Positions 10,359 to 19,800 of a stretch of DNA of 64,000 bases are shown here, in pieces. Under the pieces are notes generated by a model, which was not told the origin of the DNA, did not search any database, and saw only the letters and a program-made list of their open reading frames with translations. The stretch spans positions 202,287-266,286 of the forward strand of contig NZ_JAIHLQ010000005.1 in assembly GCF_019733355.1 (NCBI RefSeq), given 5' to 3'. Position 1 is the first letter of the stretch. The number at the start of each line of letters is the position of its first letter. The stretch is from Pseudomonas baetica (lineage in GTDB: Bacteria > Pseudomonadota > Gammaproteobacteria > Pseudomonadales > Pseudomonadaceae). Position numbers and translations under genes: made by a program.

Positions 10359-12257
10359 ATGCCCACGACGTTTCATGAGATTCCCCGCAAGCGCCCGACC
10401 ACGCCCCTGCTCGACCGCGCGAACACGCCGGACGGCCTGCGCCGGTTAGGCGAAGCCGAGCTGGAAACCCTGGCTGATGAGTTGCGCCTGGAATTGCTCT
10501 ACACGGTCGGTCAGACCGGTGGGCATTTCGGTGCAGGCCTGGGCGTGATCGAGCTGACCATCGCGTTGCATTACGTCTTCGACACGCCGGACGACCGGTT
10601 GCTGTGGGACGTTGGTCATCAGGCGTATCCGCACAAAATCCTCACCGGCCGTCGCGAGCGCATGGGCACCCTGCGCCAGAAGGACGGCATAGCGGCCTTC
10701 CCGCGCCGCGCCGAGAGCGAATACGACACCTTCGGCGTCGGCCACTCCAGCACCTCGATCAGCGCGGCGCTGGGCATGGCGATTGCCGCTCGTCTGCAGA
10801 ACAGCGATCGCAAGGCGATTGCCGTGATTGGCGACGGCGCGTTGACCGCCGGCATGGCCTTCGAAGCGCTGAACCACGCGCCGGAAGTGAACGCCAACAT
10901 GCTGGTGATCCTCAACGACAACGACATGTCGATCTCGCGCAACGTCGGCGGTCTGTCGAATTACCTGGCGAAGATCCTGTCCAGCCGCACTTACGCGAGC
11001 ATGCGTGAAGGCAGCAAGAAAGTGCTGTCGCGCCTGCCCGGCGCCTGGGAAATCGCCCGCCGCACCGAGGAGTACGCCAAAGGCATGCTGGTGCCTGGCA
11101 CCCTGTTCGAAGAGCTGGGCTGGAACTACATCGGCCCGATCGACGGCCACGACCTGCCGACCCTGATCGCCACCCTGCGCAACATGCGCGATCTGAAAGG
11201 CCCGCAGTTCCTGCACATCGTCACCAAGAAAGGCAAAGGCTTCGCCCCGGCGGAAGTCGACCCGATCGGTTATCACGCGATCACCAAACTTGAACCTGTC
11301 GACGCCCCGGCCGCTGCGCCGAAAAAGGCTGGCGGGCCGAAGTATTCGGCGGTGTTTGGCGAATGGCTGTGCGACATGGCGGCCGCGGATCCGCGTCTGG
11401 TCGGGATTACCCCGGCAATGAAGGAAGGTTCGGATCTGGTGGCGTTCAGCGAACGTTTCCCGCTGCGCTACTTCGATGTGGCCATTGCCGAGCAACACGC
11501 GGTGACGTTCGCTGCCGGTATGGCTTGCGAAGGCGCCAAACCGGTGGTGGCGATCTACTCGACGTTCCTTCAGCGCGGTTATGACCAACTCGTTCACGAT
11601 GTGGCGGTGCAGAATCTCGACGTGCTGTTCGCCATCGACCGCGCAGGTTTAGTGGGTGAAGACGGCCCGACACACGCTGGCAGCTTCGATCTGTCGTACC
11701 TGCGCTGCATCCCGGGCATGGTCATCATGACCCCGAGCGATGAAAACGAACTGCGCAAAATGCTCTCCACCGGCCACCTCTACAACGGCCCTGCGGCTGT
11801 ACGTTACCCGCGCGGCACTGGCCCGAATGCGACCATCGAGAAAGATCTCGAACCGATCGAAATCGGTAAAGGCATCGTCCGTCGTCAGGGCAGCAAAGTT
11901 GCCTTGCTGGTGTTCGGCGTGCAGTTGGCCGAGGCGCTGAAAGTCGCCGAGAAGCTCGATGCCACCGTGGTCGACATGCGCTTCGTCAAACCGTTGGATG
12001 AAGCACTGGTGCGCGAGATTGCCGCAAGCCACGAGTTGCTGGTGACGATCGAAGAGAACGCAATCATGGGCGGCGCCGGTGGTGCAGTCAGCGAATTTCT
12101 CGCACGCGAAAATATCCTCAAGTCGATGCTGCACCTGGGCTTGCCGGATATTTACGTCGAGCACGCGAAACCGGCGCAGATGCTGGCCGAATGCGGGCTG
12201 GATGAGGCCGGGATCGAAGCGTCGATTCGCGAGCGTCTGGCACTGCTCAACAAATAA
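10359..12257 (+). CDS. dxs: 1-deoxy-D-xylulose-5-phosphate synthase
   Basis: Thiamine-diphosphate enzyme of 632 residues that starts the MEP isoprenoid pathway by joining pyruvate and glyceraldehyde 3-phosphate; the product also feeds thiamine and pyridoxal synthesis. The ThDP/Mg signature GDGALTAG at 158-165 ends in NDND, the catalytic glutamate region [13 protein letters not shown] is near 375, and the transketolase C-terminal domain follows. Length is normal. Third gene of xseB-ispA-dxs; a REP pair follows its stop. Confidence 0.98.
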   Translation: MPTTFHEIPRKRPTTPLLDRANTPDGLRRLGEAELETLADELRLELLYTVGQTGGHFGAGLGVIELTIALHYVFDTPDDRLLWDVGHQAYPHKILTGRRERMGTLRQKDGIAAFPRRAESEYDTFGVGHSSTSISAALGMAIAARLQNSDRKAIAVIGDGALTAGMAFEALNHAPEVNANMLVILNDNDMSISRNVGGLSNYLAKILSSRTYASMREGSKKVLSRLPGAWEIARRTEEYAKGMLVPGTLFEELGWNYIGPIDGHDLPTLIATLRNMRDLKGPQFLHIVTKKGKGFAPAEVDPIGYHAITKLEPVDAPAAAPKKAGGPKYSAVFGEWLCDMAAADPRLVGITPAMKEGSDLVAFSERFPLRYFDVAIAEQHAVTFAAGMACEGAKPVVAIYSTFLQRGYDQLVHDVAVQNLDVLFAIDRAGLVGEDGPTHAGSFDLSYLRCIPGMVIMTPSDENELRKMLSTGHLYNGPAAVRYPRGTGPNATIEKDLEPIEIGKGIVRRQGSKVALLVFGVQLAEALKVAEKLDATVVDMRFVKPLDEALVREIAASHELLVTIEENAIMGGAGGAVSEFLARENILKSMLHLGLPDIYVEHAKPAQMLAECGLDEAGIEASIRERLALLNK

Positions 12258-12269
12258 ACGCAACACCCT

Positions 12270-12357
12270 GTGGGAGCGGGCTTGCTCGCGAAAGCGTCGG
12301 ATCAGTCAAATGATGAAGTGACTGACACTGCGTTTTTGCGAGCAAGCCCGCTCCCAC
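12270..12357. repeat. REP doublet (inverted pair) between dxs and btuB
   Basis: Two copies of the core GGGAGCGGGCTTGCTCGC in opposite orientation, at the two ends of about 88 bases. This is the typical REPIN arrangement of P. fluorescens-group genomes. Transcribed, it would fold into a long hairpin and could protect or terminate the dxs message. Confidence 0.93.
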
Positions 12358-12396
12358 ATTTGGTTTGTGTACACCTGAAAGACCTACGGATCACCG

Positions 12397-14280
12397 ATGA
12401 ACCTCCCGCGCCTCGCCCTGCCCTTCCTGCTGCTTCCGGCCACCAGCGCCCTCGCTGACACCTTCGAGCGCGATCAGGCCCTGAAACTGCCGGACACGCT
12501 GATCAGCGCCAACCGTCAGGTCCAAGCACGCAATGACAGCAGCGCCGCCAACACCGTGTTCACCCGCGAAGACATCGACCGCCTGCAACCCAGCGACGTG
12601 CCGGATCTGTTGCGTCGGGTGCCGGGTGTGCAAGTGGCGCAGGCCGGTGGGCGCGGGAGCCTGCCAGGGATTTACATTCGCGGCACGCAATCGGCGCAAA
12701 GCCTGGTGCTGGTCGATGGCCAGCGCATCGGCAGTTCCACTTCCGGCGACAGCAACCTGCAGCACTTGAACATCGAGCAGATCGAACGCGTCGAAGTGCT
12801 GCGCGGCTCGCGCTCGGTGATCTACGGCAGCGATGCGATTGGCGGAGTGATTCAGATCTTCACCCGACGCGGCACTGAGCAAGGCTTGCAGCCACGACTG
12901 CACGTCGGTTTCGGCAGCCATCAGACCTGGGAGCGCAGCCTTGGCTTGTCCGGTGGCGATGACAAAACCCGCTTCAATCTGGGTGCCAGCCTGGATGAAA
13001 CCGCCGGGATTGACCGCACACACGAGTCCTACCCCAGCGACGGCGATCACGACGCTTACCGCAACAAATCCGTCAGCCTGAGCCTCAGCCATGCACTGAC
13101 CGATGACGTCGAAGTCGGCGCGAACCTGCTGGATAACCGAGGCAAGAGCGAGTTCGACAACCCGTTCGGCCGTTTCGACATGAACACGTTTGAGTCTGTG
13201 CAACAGCAGCCGTACAGCGATTTCAACGTCAGCAGCCTCAGCAGTTACCTGGACGCACGGGTCAACGACCTCTGGAAAACCCGCGTCGAGTTCGGCCATG
13301 CCGAAAACCGCGAGAAGACGCTCGACAAACTCAGCGACGAGCGCACGGTGTTCAACACCTACCGCAACTCGCTGAACTGGCAGAACGACTTGACCCTGGA
13401 TGCGCGCAACAGCCTGATTCTGGGCGGCGACTGGTATGAAGACCGGGTCAACAGCAGCACCGCGTTCGACGAGAACAGCCGCTGGAACCGCGCCGCGTTC
13501 ATCCAGCATCGTTATCAGGCTGACAGCTTCTCCACCGAACTGGGCCTGCGCCACGACGACAACCAGCAGTTCGGCAGCCAGAACACCTGGAGCGGCACGT
13601 TCACCCTGCCGCTGAACCCGGACAACGATCTGCTGCTCAGCTACAGCGAAGGCTTCCGCGCACCGACCTTCAATGACCTGTACTACCCGGACTTCAGCAA
13701 CCCGAACCTGAAACCGGAAACCTCGAAAAGCTACGAACTGCAATGGCGCAGCCAGTTGAACGACAGCACCCGCCTGGAAGCCTCGCTGTACCGCACCGAC
13801 CTTGAGGACGCGATCATTTTCGGCAGCAACTCGCGGCCGCAGAACGTGGCCTCAGCACGAATCAACGGTTTTGAAGCGGCGTTGAAACAGGAGCTGTTCG
13901 GCTGGCAGAGCAATCTCGGCGTAGCGATCATCGATCCGCGTGATCGCGAAACCGGGCACACCCTGGCACGTCGGGCGCGACGCACGTTGAGTTGGGATCT
14001 GGATCGGCAGTTCGACCGATTGGGCGTGGGCGCCAGTTGGCAATTAGTCAGCGCCAGTTACGACGACTTGAACAACACTCAGCCACTGGGTGGCTACGGC
14101 ACGCTCGGGCTGCGCAGCAGCTGGGCGCTGAACCGTGAGATCAAACTGGATCTGAAGGTGGATAACCTGTTGGACAAGGGTTATAGCCGGGCGAATTACA
14201 GCTATGACGGCAGTCAGTATGGCTATCGCGAGGAAGGACGGGCGTGGATGTTCGGAGTGACTTGGACCCCTGAACTCTGA
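12397..14280 (+). CDS. btuB: TonB-dependent cobalamin receptor BtuB
   Basis: Outer-membrane beta-barrel receptor of 627 residues for vitamin B12. It has a signal peptide (MNLPRLALPFLLLPATSALA), a likely TonB box near DTLISANR, a plug domain with VPDLLRRVPGVQV and VEVLRGSRSVIYGSDAIGG at about 128-146, and a barrel ending near YGYREEGRAWMFGVTW. Similarity is to E. coli BtuB rather than siderophore receptors, and a BtuF-like protein is encoded convergently next door. No cobalamin riboswitch is visible: the short leader after the REP doublet is only about 40 bases. Confidence 0.88.
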   Translation: MNLPRLALPFLLLPATSALADTFERDQALKLPDTLISANRQVQARNDSSAANTVFTREDIDRLQPSDVPDLLRRVPGVQVAQAGGRGSLPGIYIRGTQSAQSLVLVDGQRIGSSTSGDSNLQHLNIEQIERVEVLRGSRSVIYGSDAIGGVIQIFTRRGTEQGLQPRLHVGFGSHQTWERSLGLSGGDDKTRFNLGASLDETAGIDRTHESYPSDGDHDAYRNKSVSLSLSHALTDDVEVGANLLDNRGKSEFDNPFGRFDMNTFESVQQQPYSDFNVSSLSSYLDARVNDLWKTRVEFGHAENREKTLDKLSDERTVFNTYRNSLNWQNDLTLDARNSLILGGDWYEDRVNSSTAFDENSRWNRAAFIQHRYQADSFSTELGLRHDDNQQFGSQNTWSGTFTLPLNPDNDLLLSYSEGFRAPTFNDLYYPDFSNPNLKPETSKSYELQWRSQLNDSTRLEASLYRTDLEDAIIFGSNSRPQNVASARINGFEAALKQELFGWQSNLGVAIIDPRDRETGHTLARRARRTLSWDLDRQFDRLGVGASWQLVSASYDDLNNTQPLGGYGTLGLRSSWALNREIKLDLKVDNLLDKGYSRANYSYDGSQYGYREEGRAWMFGVTWTPEL

Positions 14281-14310
14281 GCCGAAATTTGCGCTGCTTT
14301 GACTGGCCTC

Positions 14311-14375
14311 TTCGCGAGCAAGCCCGCTCCCACAGGGAACCCATTCCAAATGTGGGAGCGGGCTTGCTCGCGAAG
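14311..14375. repeat. REP doublet between btuB and btuF
   Basis: Inverted pair of the GGGAGCGGGCTTGCTCGC element, each copy flanked by TTCGCGA, separated by about 20 bases. It lies exactly between two convergent genes and could act as a bidirectional terminator. Confidence 0.93.
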
Positions 14376-14389
14376 AATTCACCTCGGTC

Positions 14390-15190
14390 TCAGCGGTCAG
14401 GCGCGATTAGGTGGCAGAGCCTGGCGGTTGCCTCGATCATCTGCCCGCTCGGGCGCTCCAAACCTTTATCAGTGACCGACAACAGTTGGCCACGCGCTAC
14501 CGCCACTACCTGCGGCCACGCTTTCCAGGCATCAAGCTGGGCCTGATCGCCGGCCAGAATTACCTCGGGATTGCGCTGCAACACCGCCTCGATACTGACC
14601 TGCGGCGCCGGCAGGCTCAGATCGGCGAACACGTTGCGTGCGCCGCACACTTCAAGCGCAGCGCTGATGATCTGCCCGCCACCGACGGTGTAAAGCGGCT
14701 TGTCCCAGACCTGGTAAAACACTTTCAGCGGCGCGTCCCGGCGATAGCGCTGGCGCAAGTCATTGAGTTTCTCGCGCAATTCAGCGGCCAGTTTCAGCCC
14801 ACGCTCAGGCCGCCCCAATTGACTGGCAATCGCTTCAATCTGTGCAGACAGCTGTTCGAGATTGTGCGGTTCGGCCACGTAAGTCGGGATATTCAGGTGT
14901 TTGAGTTGGTCGCGTTGCGCCGGGCCGACACTGCCGGGCCACAGCAGCAATAAATCGGGCTTGAGGCTGAGCAGGCGCTCCATGTCGAGTTGGCCGTAAC
15001 GACCGACCGAGGGAACGTTCGCAATCGCAGCCGGCCGCTCGCCGGCATCCAGCACACCGACCAGCAGATCGGCCGAATCCAGTTCAACGACGATTTCAGA
15101 AAGAGAAGGTGCGAGGCTGACGACCCGCAGGCTCGCCAGCAGCGGGCCGCTGACGGCCAGCAGCAGAACCGCCAGCCAGAAACGGCGCAT
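14390..15190 (-). CDS. btuF: Cobalamin-binding periplasmic protein (BtuF-like)
   Basis: Substrate-binding protein of 266 residues for an ABC importer. Signal peptide at the N-terminus, then the helical-backbone family signature RVVSLAPSLSEIVVELDSAD at 22-41, VGRYGQLDMERLLSLKPDLL and a C-terminal lobe with GNARNVFADL-like sequence (CGARNVFADL). The family binds metal chelates such as vitamin B12 or haem; convergence with btuB favours B12. No permease or ATPase gene (btuCD) is adjacent, so it must work with one encoded elsewhere. Its ATG overlaps the stop of the upstream membrane protein gene (TGATG), putting it in the ribA operon. Confidence 0.85.
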   Translation of the reverse strand: MRRFWLAVLLLAVSGPLLASLRVVSLAPSLSEIVVELDSADLLVGVLDAGERPAAIANVPSVGRYGQLDMERLLSLKPDLLLLWPGSVGPAQRDQLKHLNIPTYVAEPHNLEQLSAQIEAIASQLGRPERGLKLAAELREKLNDLRQRYRRDAPLKVFYQVWDKPLYTVGGGQIISAALEVCGARNVFADLSLPAPQVSIEAVLQRNPEVILAGDQAQLDAWKAWPQVVAVARGQLLSVTDKGLERPSGQMIEATARLCHLIAPDR

Positions 15191-15609
15191 CAGCCGAGTT
15201 GACGCGGGATACGGTAGAGGTAGAACAGCACCGCAGTGGACAGCGCCAGCAGCACCAGTGGTACCGCCTCAAGGCCAACGAATACCGCCACTGCGCCGAT
15301 CCACGCCGGCAACGCTGCCGCAAGGAACGCGTTACGGCGAACCGCTGCCAGAGCGATCCACGCCGCTGGTTCATCGGCGCTATCGAGGGCTTTTTGCGTG
15401 GCGATCAATGCGTGCTTATAGCGGCCGAAAAACTTCAGGCTGACAAACATCGACGCCACGCCGGCAATGAACAAAGGCATCGCCAGCACCGGCAGAACGC
15501 CCTCGCCCTGACCAAACAGCGCGTTGAGCACGAACAGCGGTGCCAGCGCCAGCGACAGGTATTTCCACCAGTCGACGCTCAGACGACGGCGAACCTGACC
15601 TCGGGTCAC
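15190..15609 (-). CDS. Conserved hypothetical four-helix membrane protein
   Basis: Protein of 139 residues with four predicted membrane helices, in pairs around residues 15-35, 40-58, 92-110 and 113-132, separated by a basic/alanine-rich loop. It is not a family I recognise. It overlaps ribA upstream (ATGA) and btuF downstream (TGATG), so it is translated as part of a ribA-membrane protein-btuF operon, an arrangement I recall from P. aeruginosa (PA4047-PA4045). A link to cofactor transport is guesswork. Confidence 0.8.
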   Translation of the reverse strand: MTRGQVRRRLSVDWWKYLSLALAPLFVLNALFGQGEGVLPVLAMPLFIAGVASMFVSLKFFGRYKHALIATQKALDSADEPAAWIALAAVRRNAFLAAALPAWIGAVAVFVGLEAVPLVLLALSTAVLFYLYRIPRQLG

Positions 15610-16223
15610 GCCCGATCTACCTCGCCCTGATGCTCGTTACCCATCATGTGGTCGAGCTTGCTGGCCTTGGTTGCCAGGTAGAGTTTGTTGTGCGGATTGT
15701 GGCCGGTGTGCAACGGCACGCGTTCGGCGACGTCGATGCCCATTTCGGTCAAGGCTTTGACCTTGCGCGGGTTGTTGGTCATCAGACGCAGGGATTTCAC
15801 GCCCAGATGCTCGAGCATCGGCAGGCACATGGCGTAGTCGCGCTGATCGGCGGCGAAGCCCAGACGTTCGTTGGCTTCGACGGTATCAGCGCCGCCGTCC
15901 TGCAACTCATAGGCGCGGATCTTGTTCAACAGACCGATGCCACGCCCTTCCTGACGCAGGTAGAGCAACACGCCACGGCCTTCGCGAGCGATGGCTTTGA
16001 GGGCGCCCTCCAGTTGCGAGCCGCAGTCGCAACGCTGGCTGAACAAGGCGTCGCCCGTCAGGCATTCGGAGTGCAAACGGCCGAGTACCGGGGCTCCGTC
16101 GGCAAAATCACCCAGGCTCAGCACAACGTGCTCGCGGCCGGTGGCTTCATCGAGAAAACCGTGCATGGTGAATTGCGCAAAAGGCGTTGGCAGCTTGGAA
16201 GCGGCGACAAAGACGACAGGCAC
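15606..16223 (-). CDS. ribA: GTP cyclohydrolase II
   Basis: Enzyme of 205 residues that opens GTP to the first riboflavin intermediate. The zinc-binding cysteines are all present in [15 protein letters not shown] (Cys54, Cys65, Cys67), followed by the catalytic region [11 protein letters not shown] near 117-127 and NERLGF. It starts with GTG at 16223, preceded by AGGAG eight bases upstream. This is the stand-alone functional cyclohydrolase; the second cyclohydrolase-like domain, in the RibBX protein (19801-20892), lacks the cysteines. Confidence 0.96.
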   Translation of the reverse strand: MPVVFVAASKLPTPFAQFTMHGFLDEATGREHVVLSLGDFADGAPVLGRLHSECLTGDALFSQRCDCGSQLEGALKAIAREGRGVLLYLRQEGRGIGLLNKIRAYELQDGGADTVEANERLGFAADQRDYAMCLPMLEHLGVKSLRLMTNNPRKVKALTEMGIDVAERVPLHTGHNPHNKLYLATKASKLDHMMGNEHQGEVDRA

Positions 16224-16358
16224 CGGTGTGCTCCTGATCTAAAGAGTCTGAAAATTCGCAGGCGGGCATTGTAACAGCAGGTTCCTGTGGACGCTTAGGC
16301 TGAATTATCGGCCATAACGATCAAAAAGCTTGATAACTGCGGGCCAGCGCAGATCCCT

Positions 16359-16447
16359 GTGAGAGCGGGCTTGCTCGCGAAGACGTCGTGTCAGTCGACC
16401 AACAGGCTAGCTGAACCACCGCATTCGCGAGCAAGCCTGCTCCCACA
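16359..16447. repeat. REP doublet between ribA and the substrate-binding protein gene
   Basis: Inverted pair of the REP element; the left copy has GTGAGAGCGGG and the right copy AAGCCTGCTCCCAC, so each arm carries a substitution relative to the consensus. It sits in the 254-base gap upstream of ribA and downstream of the solute-binding protein gene. The rest of that gap shows no gene and no FMN riboswitch. Confidence 0.9.
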
Positions 16448-16477
16448 GGGGGACAGTGCTGGACGCAAGATCTGTGG

Positions 16478-17215
16478 TCAGTTCGGCTCGAACGGATACG
16501 GCTGCTTCCACTTCTCGAAGATCGGCTTCAACTCGCCGCTTTTCACCAACTGCTCCATACGCTGGTCATACAGCGCCATCAGCGCCCGAGCCTGGGGAGT
16601 GTCGGCAAAACCGAGGAACAGCGGCAACTCTGCCAGATGCGAATAGTGGTACTGCGCAGGATCCGCGGCACTGCGCATCACCACTTCAATCTCGGTCAGA
16701 GCATCGATGTAGTAATCCGCCCGCCCCTGCTTGAGCATCGACAAAATGCCGGTACGCCGCTCGATCTGGTTGAAGCGCTTGATGTTCGGCAAGTAATTTT
16801 CGTAGCGATAACCCCGTACCCAGGCCAAGCGATATTTGCCTAACGCCGCCAGGGTCGGTGACGGGTTGCTTGCCAATCCCAGCGCATAGATGTGGTCGGA
16901 ATCGAAACTCCACTGCGGATACAGGACTTGCTCGGCCTCATCACGATAGGAGCCGACCAGCGCGTCGACTTCCTTCAACTGCACCAATCCAATCGAACGG
17001 GTGTAGGGCACGCTGCGAATATCCAGTTGCACCCCGGCCGGGTCGAACACCTTGCGCAGCACGTCCCAGGCCAGACCATGGCCATCGGCGGCGGTGTAGT
17101 CTTCCCAGTCTTCGCTGGCCACATGGATGACCGTTGGCGCATGCGCTGCTTCCTGCGCACTGGCCACAGTGCCCAGCAGAGCAAAAACCATCAGCGCCAA
17201 CCAGCGTCGAGCCAT
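16478..17215 (-). CDS. Periplasmic substrate-binding protein, amino-acid-type (SBP family 3)
   Basis: Protein of 245 residues with signal peptide MARRWLALMVFALLGTVASA and a bilobed SBP_bac_3 fold: VASEDWEDYTAADGHGLAWD at the start, ALVGSYRDE, then WVRGYRYENYLP and ADYYIDALTE. Such proteins bind polar amino acids or act as sensory domains; the ligand cannot be told from sequence, and no permease is nearby. The ATG at 17215 was chosen for its GAGGGA ribosome site seven bases upstream, giving a proper signal peptide; a longer frame to 17242 lacks support. It follows pgpA by 36 bases. Confidence 0.85.
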   Translation of the reverse strand: MARRWLALMVFALLGTVASAQEAAHAPTVIHVASEDWEDYTAADGHGLAWDVLRKVFDPAGVQLDIRSVPYTRSIGLVQLKEVDALVGSYRDEAEQVLYPQWSFDSDHIYALGLASNPSPTLAALGKYRLAWVRGYRYENYLPNIKRFNQIERRTGILSMLKQGRADYYIDALTEIEVVMRSAADPAQYHYSHLAELPLFLGFADTPQARALMALYDQRMEQLVKSGELKPIFEKWKQPYPFEPN

Positions 17216-17251
17216 CCCTAGTCCCTCACTTAACCCTGACAAGCACTCGGC

Positions 17252-17755
17252 TCAGGCGAAAACCCAAACCAGCCCTTGCATCGACAGCCAGGCGAACACG
17301 CCGGCCAACACGTCGTCGAGCATGATGCCGACGCCGCCATGGACATGCCGGTCGATCCAGCGAATCGGCCACGGCTTGAGAATGTCGAAGAAGCGGAACA
17401 TCAAGAAGCCCGCCAGCAGCCAGTACCAGCCTTCCGGCACCAGCCACAGGGTGATCCACATCCCGACCATTTCGTCCCAGACGATGCCTTCGTGGTCGTG
17501 TACCCGCAGATCATCGGCCACTTTGCCGCACAGCCAGAAGCCGAACAGCATGGTGATGCCGAGCATTAGCCAGTAACCCCAGTCAGGCAACATCTGCCAC
17601 AACGGGATAAAGGGTAGCGCAACCAACGAGCCCCACGTGCCCGGTGCCTTGGGCAAGGTGCCCGAACCGAAGCCGAACGCGAGGAAATGCCAGGGATTGC
17701 GCCAGACCGACGGCGGAACGAATTCGGCCGGAACCTGTTTCGGGTGATCTGTCAC
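17252..17755 (-). CDS. pgpA: Phosphatidylglycerophosphatase A
   Basis: Membrane phosphatase of 167 residues that removes the phosphate from phosphatidylglycerol phosphate. The family signature GSGTLPKAPGTWGSL lies at 31-45, followed by membrane helices and the acidic motifs VHDHEGIVWDEMVG (about 97-110) and a C-terminal DDVLAGVFAW. Its start overlaps the thiL stop by four bases, the common pseudomonad arrangement nusB-thiL-pgpA. Confidence 0.95.
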   Translation of the reverse strand: MTDHPKQVPAEFVPPSVWRNPWHFLAFGFGSGTLPKAPGTWGSLVALPFIPLWQMLPDWGYWLMLGITMLFGFWLCGKVADDLRVHDHEGIVWDEMVGMWITLWLVPEGWYWLLAGFLMFRFFDILKPWPIRWIDRHVHGGVGIMLDDVLAGVFAWLSMQGLVWVFA

Positions 17756-18717
17756 GGTGACTCCTGAAAATGTTGATAGCCCCGGATTTGCGGGGTGATG
17801 TCATGTCCTTCGCGATCGAGCAGCACCACACCCTGGCCCTGCGCCACGCGACCGATCACATGGATCGGCCAGCCATTGGCCAGCAGCGTCGGCAACTCGA
17901 CGGGCGGTAGCGTGAAGGCCAGCACATAATCATCGCCACCGCTCAATGCCGCACGTTCGGCGCCACGCTGCCCGAGAAACGCGACTAATGCATCCGACAG
18001 CGGTACACGCTCGCGTTCAATCTCAAGCCGCACCTTCGACGCCAGGGCGATATGGCCGCAATCGGCCAGCAAACCGTCAGAGATATCCAGCGCTGAAGTC
18101 GCTTTGCCGCGCAACGCCTGACCCAGGGCCAGTTGCGGTTGTGGCGACCAGTAATGAGCGAGCAAGGGCTGGGCGATAGCGGGGTCAGCGTCACGCTGGC
18201 CCAATACCAGCGGCAAGGCGCCGGCGGCATTGCCCAGCTCACCGCCGACACACAGCAAGTCGCCCGGTTGTGCGCCGCTGCGGGTCAAGGCCTGCCCTGC
18301 CGGGACGCGACCGAATACGGTGACGGTCAGGCTCAACAGCCCGCGCGTGGTATCACCGCCGACCAGCGCCACGCCGCAATCCTGCGCCATGCGGTTCAAA
18401 CCACGGGCATAGGCTTGCAGCCAATCGGCGGTCACCGTCGGCACAGTCAGGGCAAGGGTAAAAGCGATGGGCGTAGCACCCATGGCGGCCAGATCGCTGA
18501 CCGCAACGGCCAGCGAGCGCTGACCGAGCAGAAACGGATCGCAAGGGTCGGCAAAATGCACGCCGGCCACCAGCGTATCGGTGGAAATCGCCAGCTGTTC
18601 CCCGGGAGGAACCGCCAGCAAGGCACAGTCGTCGCCGATTCCCAGTGCAACGCCTTCGCCGCCCTGCGCACAAGGCGCGGCGGCGAAGAAATTGCGGATC
18701 AGCTCAAACTCGCCCAT
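17752..18717 (-). CDS. thiL: Thiamine-monophosphate kinase
   Basis: Enzyme of 321 residues that phosphorylates thiamine monophosphate to the active diphosphate, using ATP. PurM/HypE-like fold with GIGDDCALL near residue 26, STDTLVAGVHF, the glycine-rich nucleotide motif LVGGDTTRG, and ALDISDGL. The ATG at 18717 (MGEFELI) fits the family N-terminus; an in-frame TTG six codons upstream is unlikely. It sits between nusB and pgpA. Confidence 0.96.
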   Translation of the reverse strand: MGEFELIRNFFAAAPCAQGGEGVALGIGDDCALLAVPPGEQLAISTDTLVAGVHFADPCDPFLLGQRSLAVAVSDLAAMGATPIAFTLALTVPTVTADWLQAYARGLNRMAQDCGVALVGGDTTRGLLSLTVTVFGRVPAGQALTRSGAQPGDLLCVGGELGNAAGALPLVLGQRDADPAIAQPLLAHYWSPQPQLALGQALRGKATSALDISDGLLADCGHIALASKVRLEIERERVPLSDALVAFLGQRGAERAALSGGDDYVLAFTLPPVELPTLLANGWPIHVIGRVAQGQGVVLLDREGHDITPQIRGYQHFQESP

Positions 18718-18735
18718 AGCCGTTTCAAACGCCAA

Positions 18736-19236
18736 TCAGCGCTTGAACGCCTTCACTTCAGCTTCACGCAGGCGCGGGGCCAGCTTGTCGAGCACGCCGT
18801 TGACGAACTTGTGGCCGTCGGTCGAACCGTAGACTTTCGCCAGTTCGATCCCTTCGTTGATGACCACGCGGTACGGCACGTCGACGCGTTTGAGCAACTC
18901 CCAGGCGGACAGGCGCAGTACGCACAGTTCAACCGGGTCGAGCTCTTCGATAGTCAGGTCCAGGCACGGCGCCAACGCGGCGTCGATTTCGGTCAGGCTG
19001 GCCGGAACGCCGTGCAGGATGTCGTGGAAGTAGCTGGCATCGGCAAAGGTAAAATCGTTATCGACGCGAAACTGCGCTTCGATTTCGTTCAGCGAGGTAC
19101 TGGCCATGTGACGCTGATACAGCGCTTGAGTCGCCAACTGACGGGCAGCCCGGCGCTTCTCGCTTTTCGAAGGCTTGCCGGCGTCCGCTGGACGTGGCTC
19201 GCGCGGGTTGAAACGATCGCTTTCGTCGCTAATCAC
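18736..19236 (-). CDS. nusB: Transcription antitermination factor NusB
   Basis: RNA-binding all-helical protein of 166 residues that binds boxA with NusE (S10) for antitermination of rRNA operons. Family features are [14 protein letters not shown] near 28-41, the central helix with YFHDILHGV and the conserved ending with [26 protein letters not shown] (in part). The start is GTG overlapping the ribH stop (GTGA). Its RNA-binding partner S10 is encoded at the far end of this window. Confidence 0.96.
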   Translation of the reverse strand: MISDESDRFNPREPRPADAGKPSKSEKRRAARQLATQALYQRHMASTSLNEIEAQFRVDNDFTFADASYFHDILHGVPASLTEIDAALAPCLDLTIEELDPVELCVLRLSAWELLKRVDVPYRVVINEGIELAKVYGSTDGHKFVNGVLDKLAPRLREAEVKAFKR

Positions 19237-19709
19237 TTGGCCTCCAACTGCGCCAGCAGGCTGACCATTTCCAGAGCGGACAGGGCAGCTTCAGCACCTT
19301 TGTTACCGGCCTTGGTGCCGGAACGTTCGATGGCTTGCTCGATGGAATCAACGGTCAGGACGCCGAAAGCAACCGGTACGCCGAACTCCATGGACACCTG
19401 GGCCAGGCCCTTGGTGCACTCGCCCGCCACGTATTCGAAGTGCGGAGTGCCGCCACGAATGACCGCGCCGAGCGCGATGATGGCTGCGAACTCGCCTTTC
19501 TGAGCGACTTTCTGCGCAACCAGCGGAATTTCGAAGGCGCCAGGTGCGCGGATGATGGTGATGTCGCTTTCGCTCACGCCATGGCGAACCAGGGCATCAA
19601 CTGCACCGCTGACCAGGCTTTCAACCACGAAGCTGTTGAAACGGCCCACTACCAAAGCGTAGCGGCCTTTAGGGGCGATGAAGGTACCTTCGATGGTCTT
19701 CAGGGTCAT
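19233..19709 (-). CDS. ribH: 6,7-dimethyl-8-ribityllumazine synthase
   Basis: Enzyme of 158 residues joining the ribityl pyrimidine with dihydroxybutanone phosphate, the penultimate riboflavin step; usually a 60-subunit shell or decamer. Motifs seen are the N-terminal [19 protein letters not shown] near 55-62, [16 protein letters not shown] at about 80-95 and FGVLTVD. Also called ribE in E. coli nomenclature. It lies between ribBX and nusB, overlapping nusB by four bases. Confidence 0.97.
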   Translation of the reverse strand: MTLKTIEGTFIAPKGRYALVVGRFNSFVVESLVSGAVDALVRHGVSESDITIIRAPGAFEIPLVAQKVAQKGEFAAIIALGAVIRGGTPHFEYVAGECTKGLAQVSMEFGVPVAFGVLTVDSIEQAIERSGTKAGNKGAEAALSALEMVSLLAQLEAK

Positions 19710-19800
19710 TCGTCAGATCTCTTAAAGAGCCGGGACGCGTCTTCTACGCGCCCCTCAGTGATTTATTTGCCGCGAATACAGGGCCGGAAACAACCGGTCA

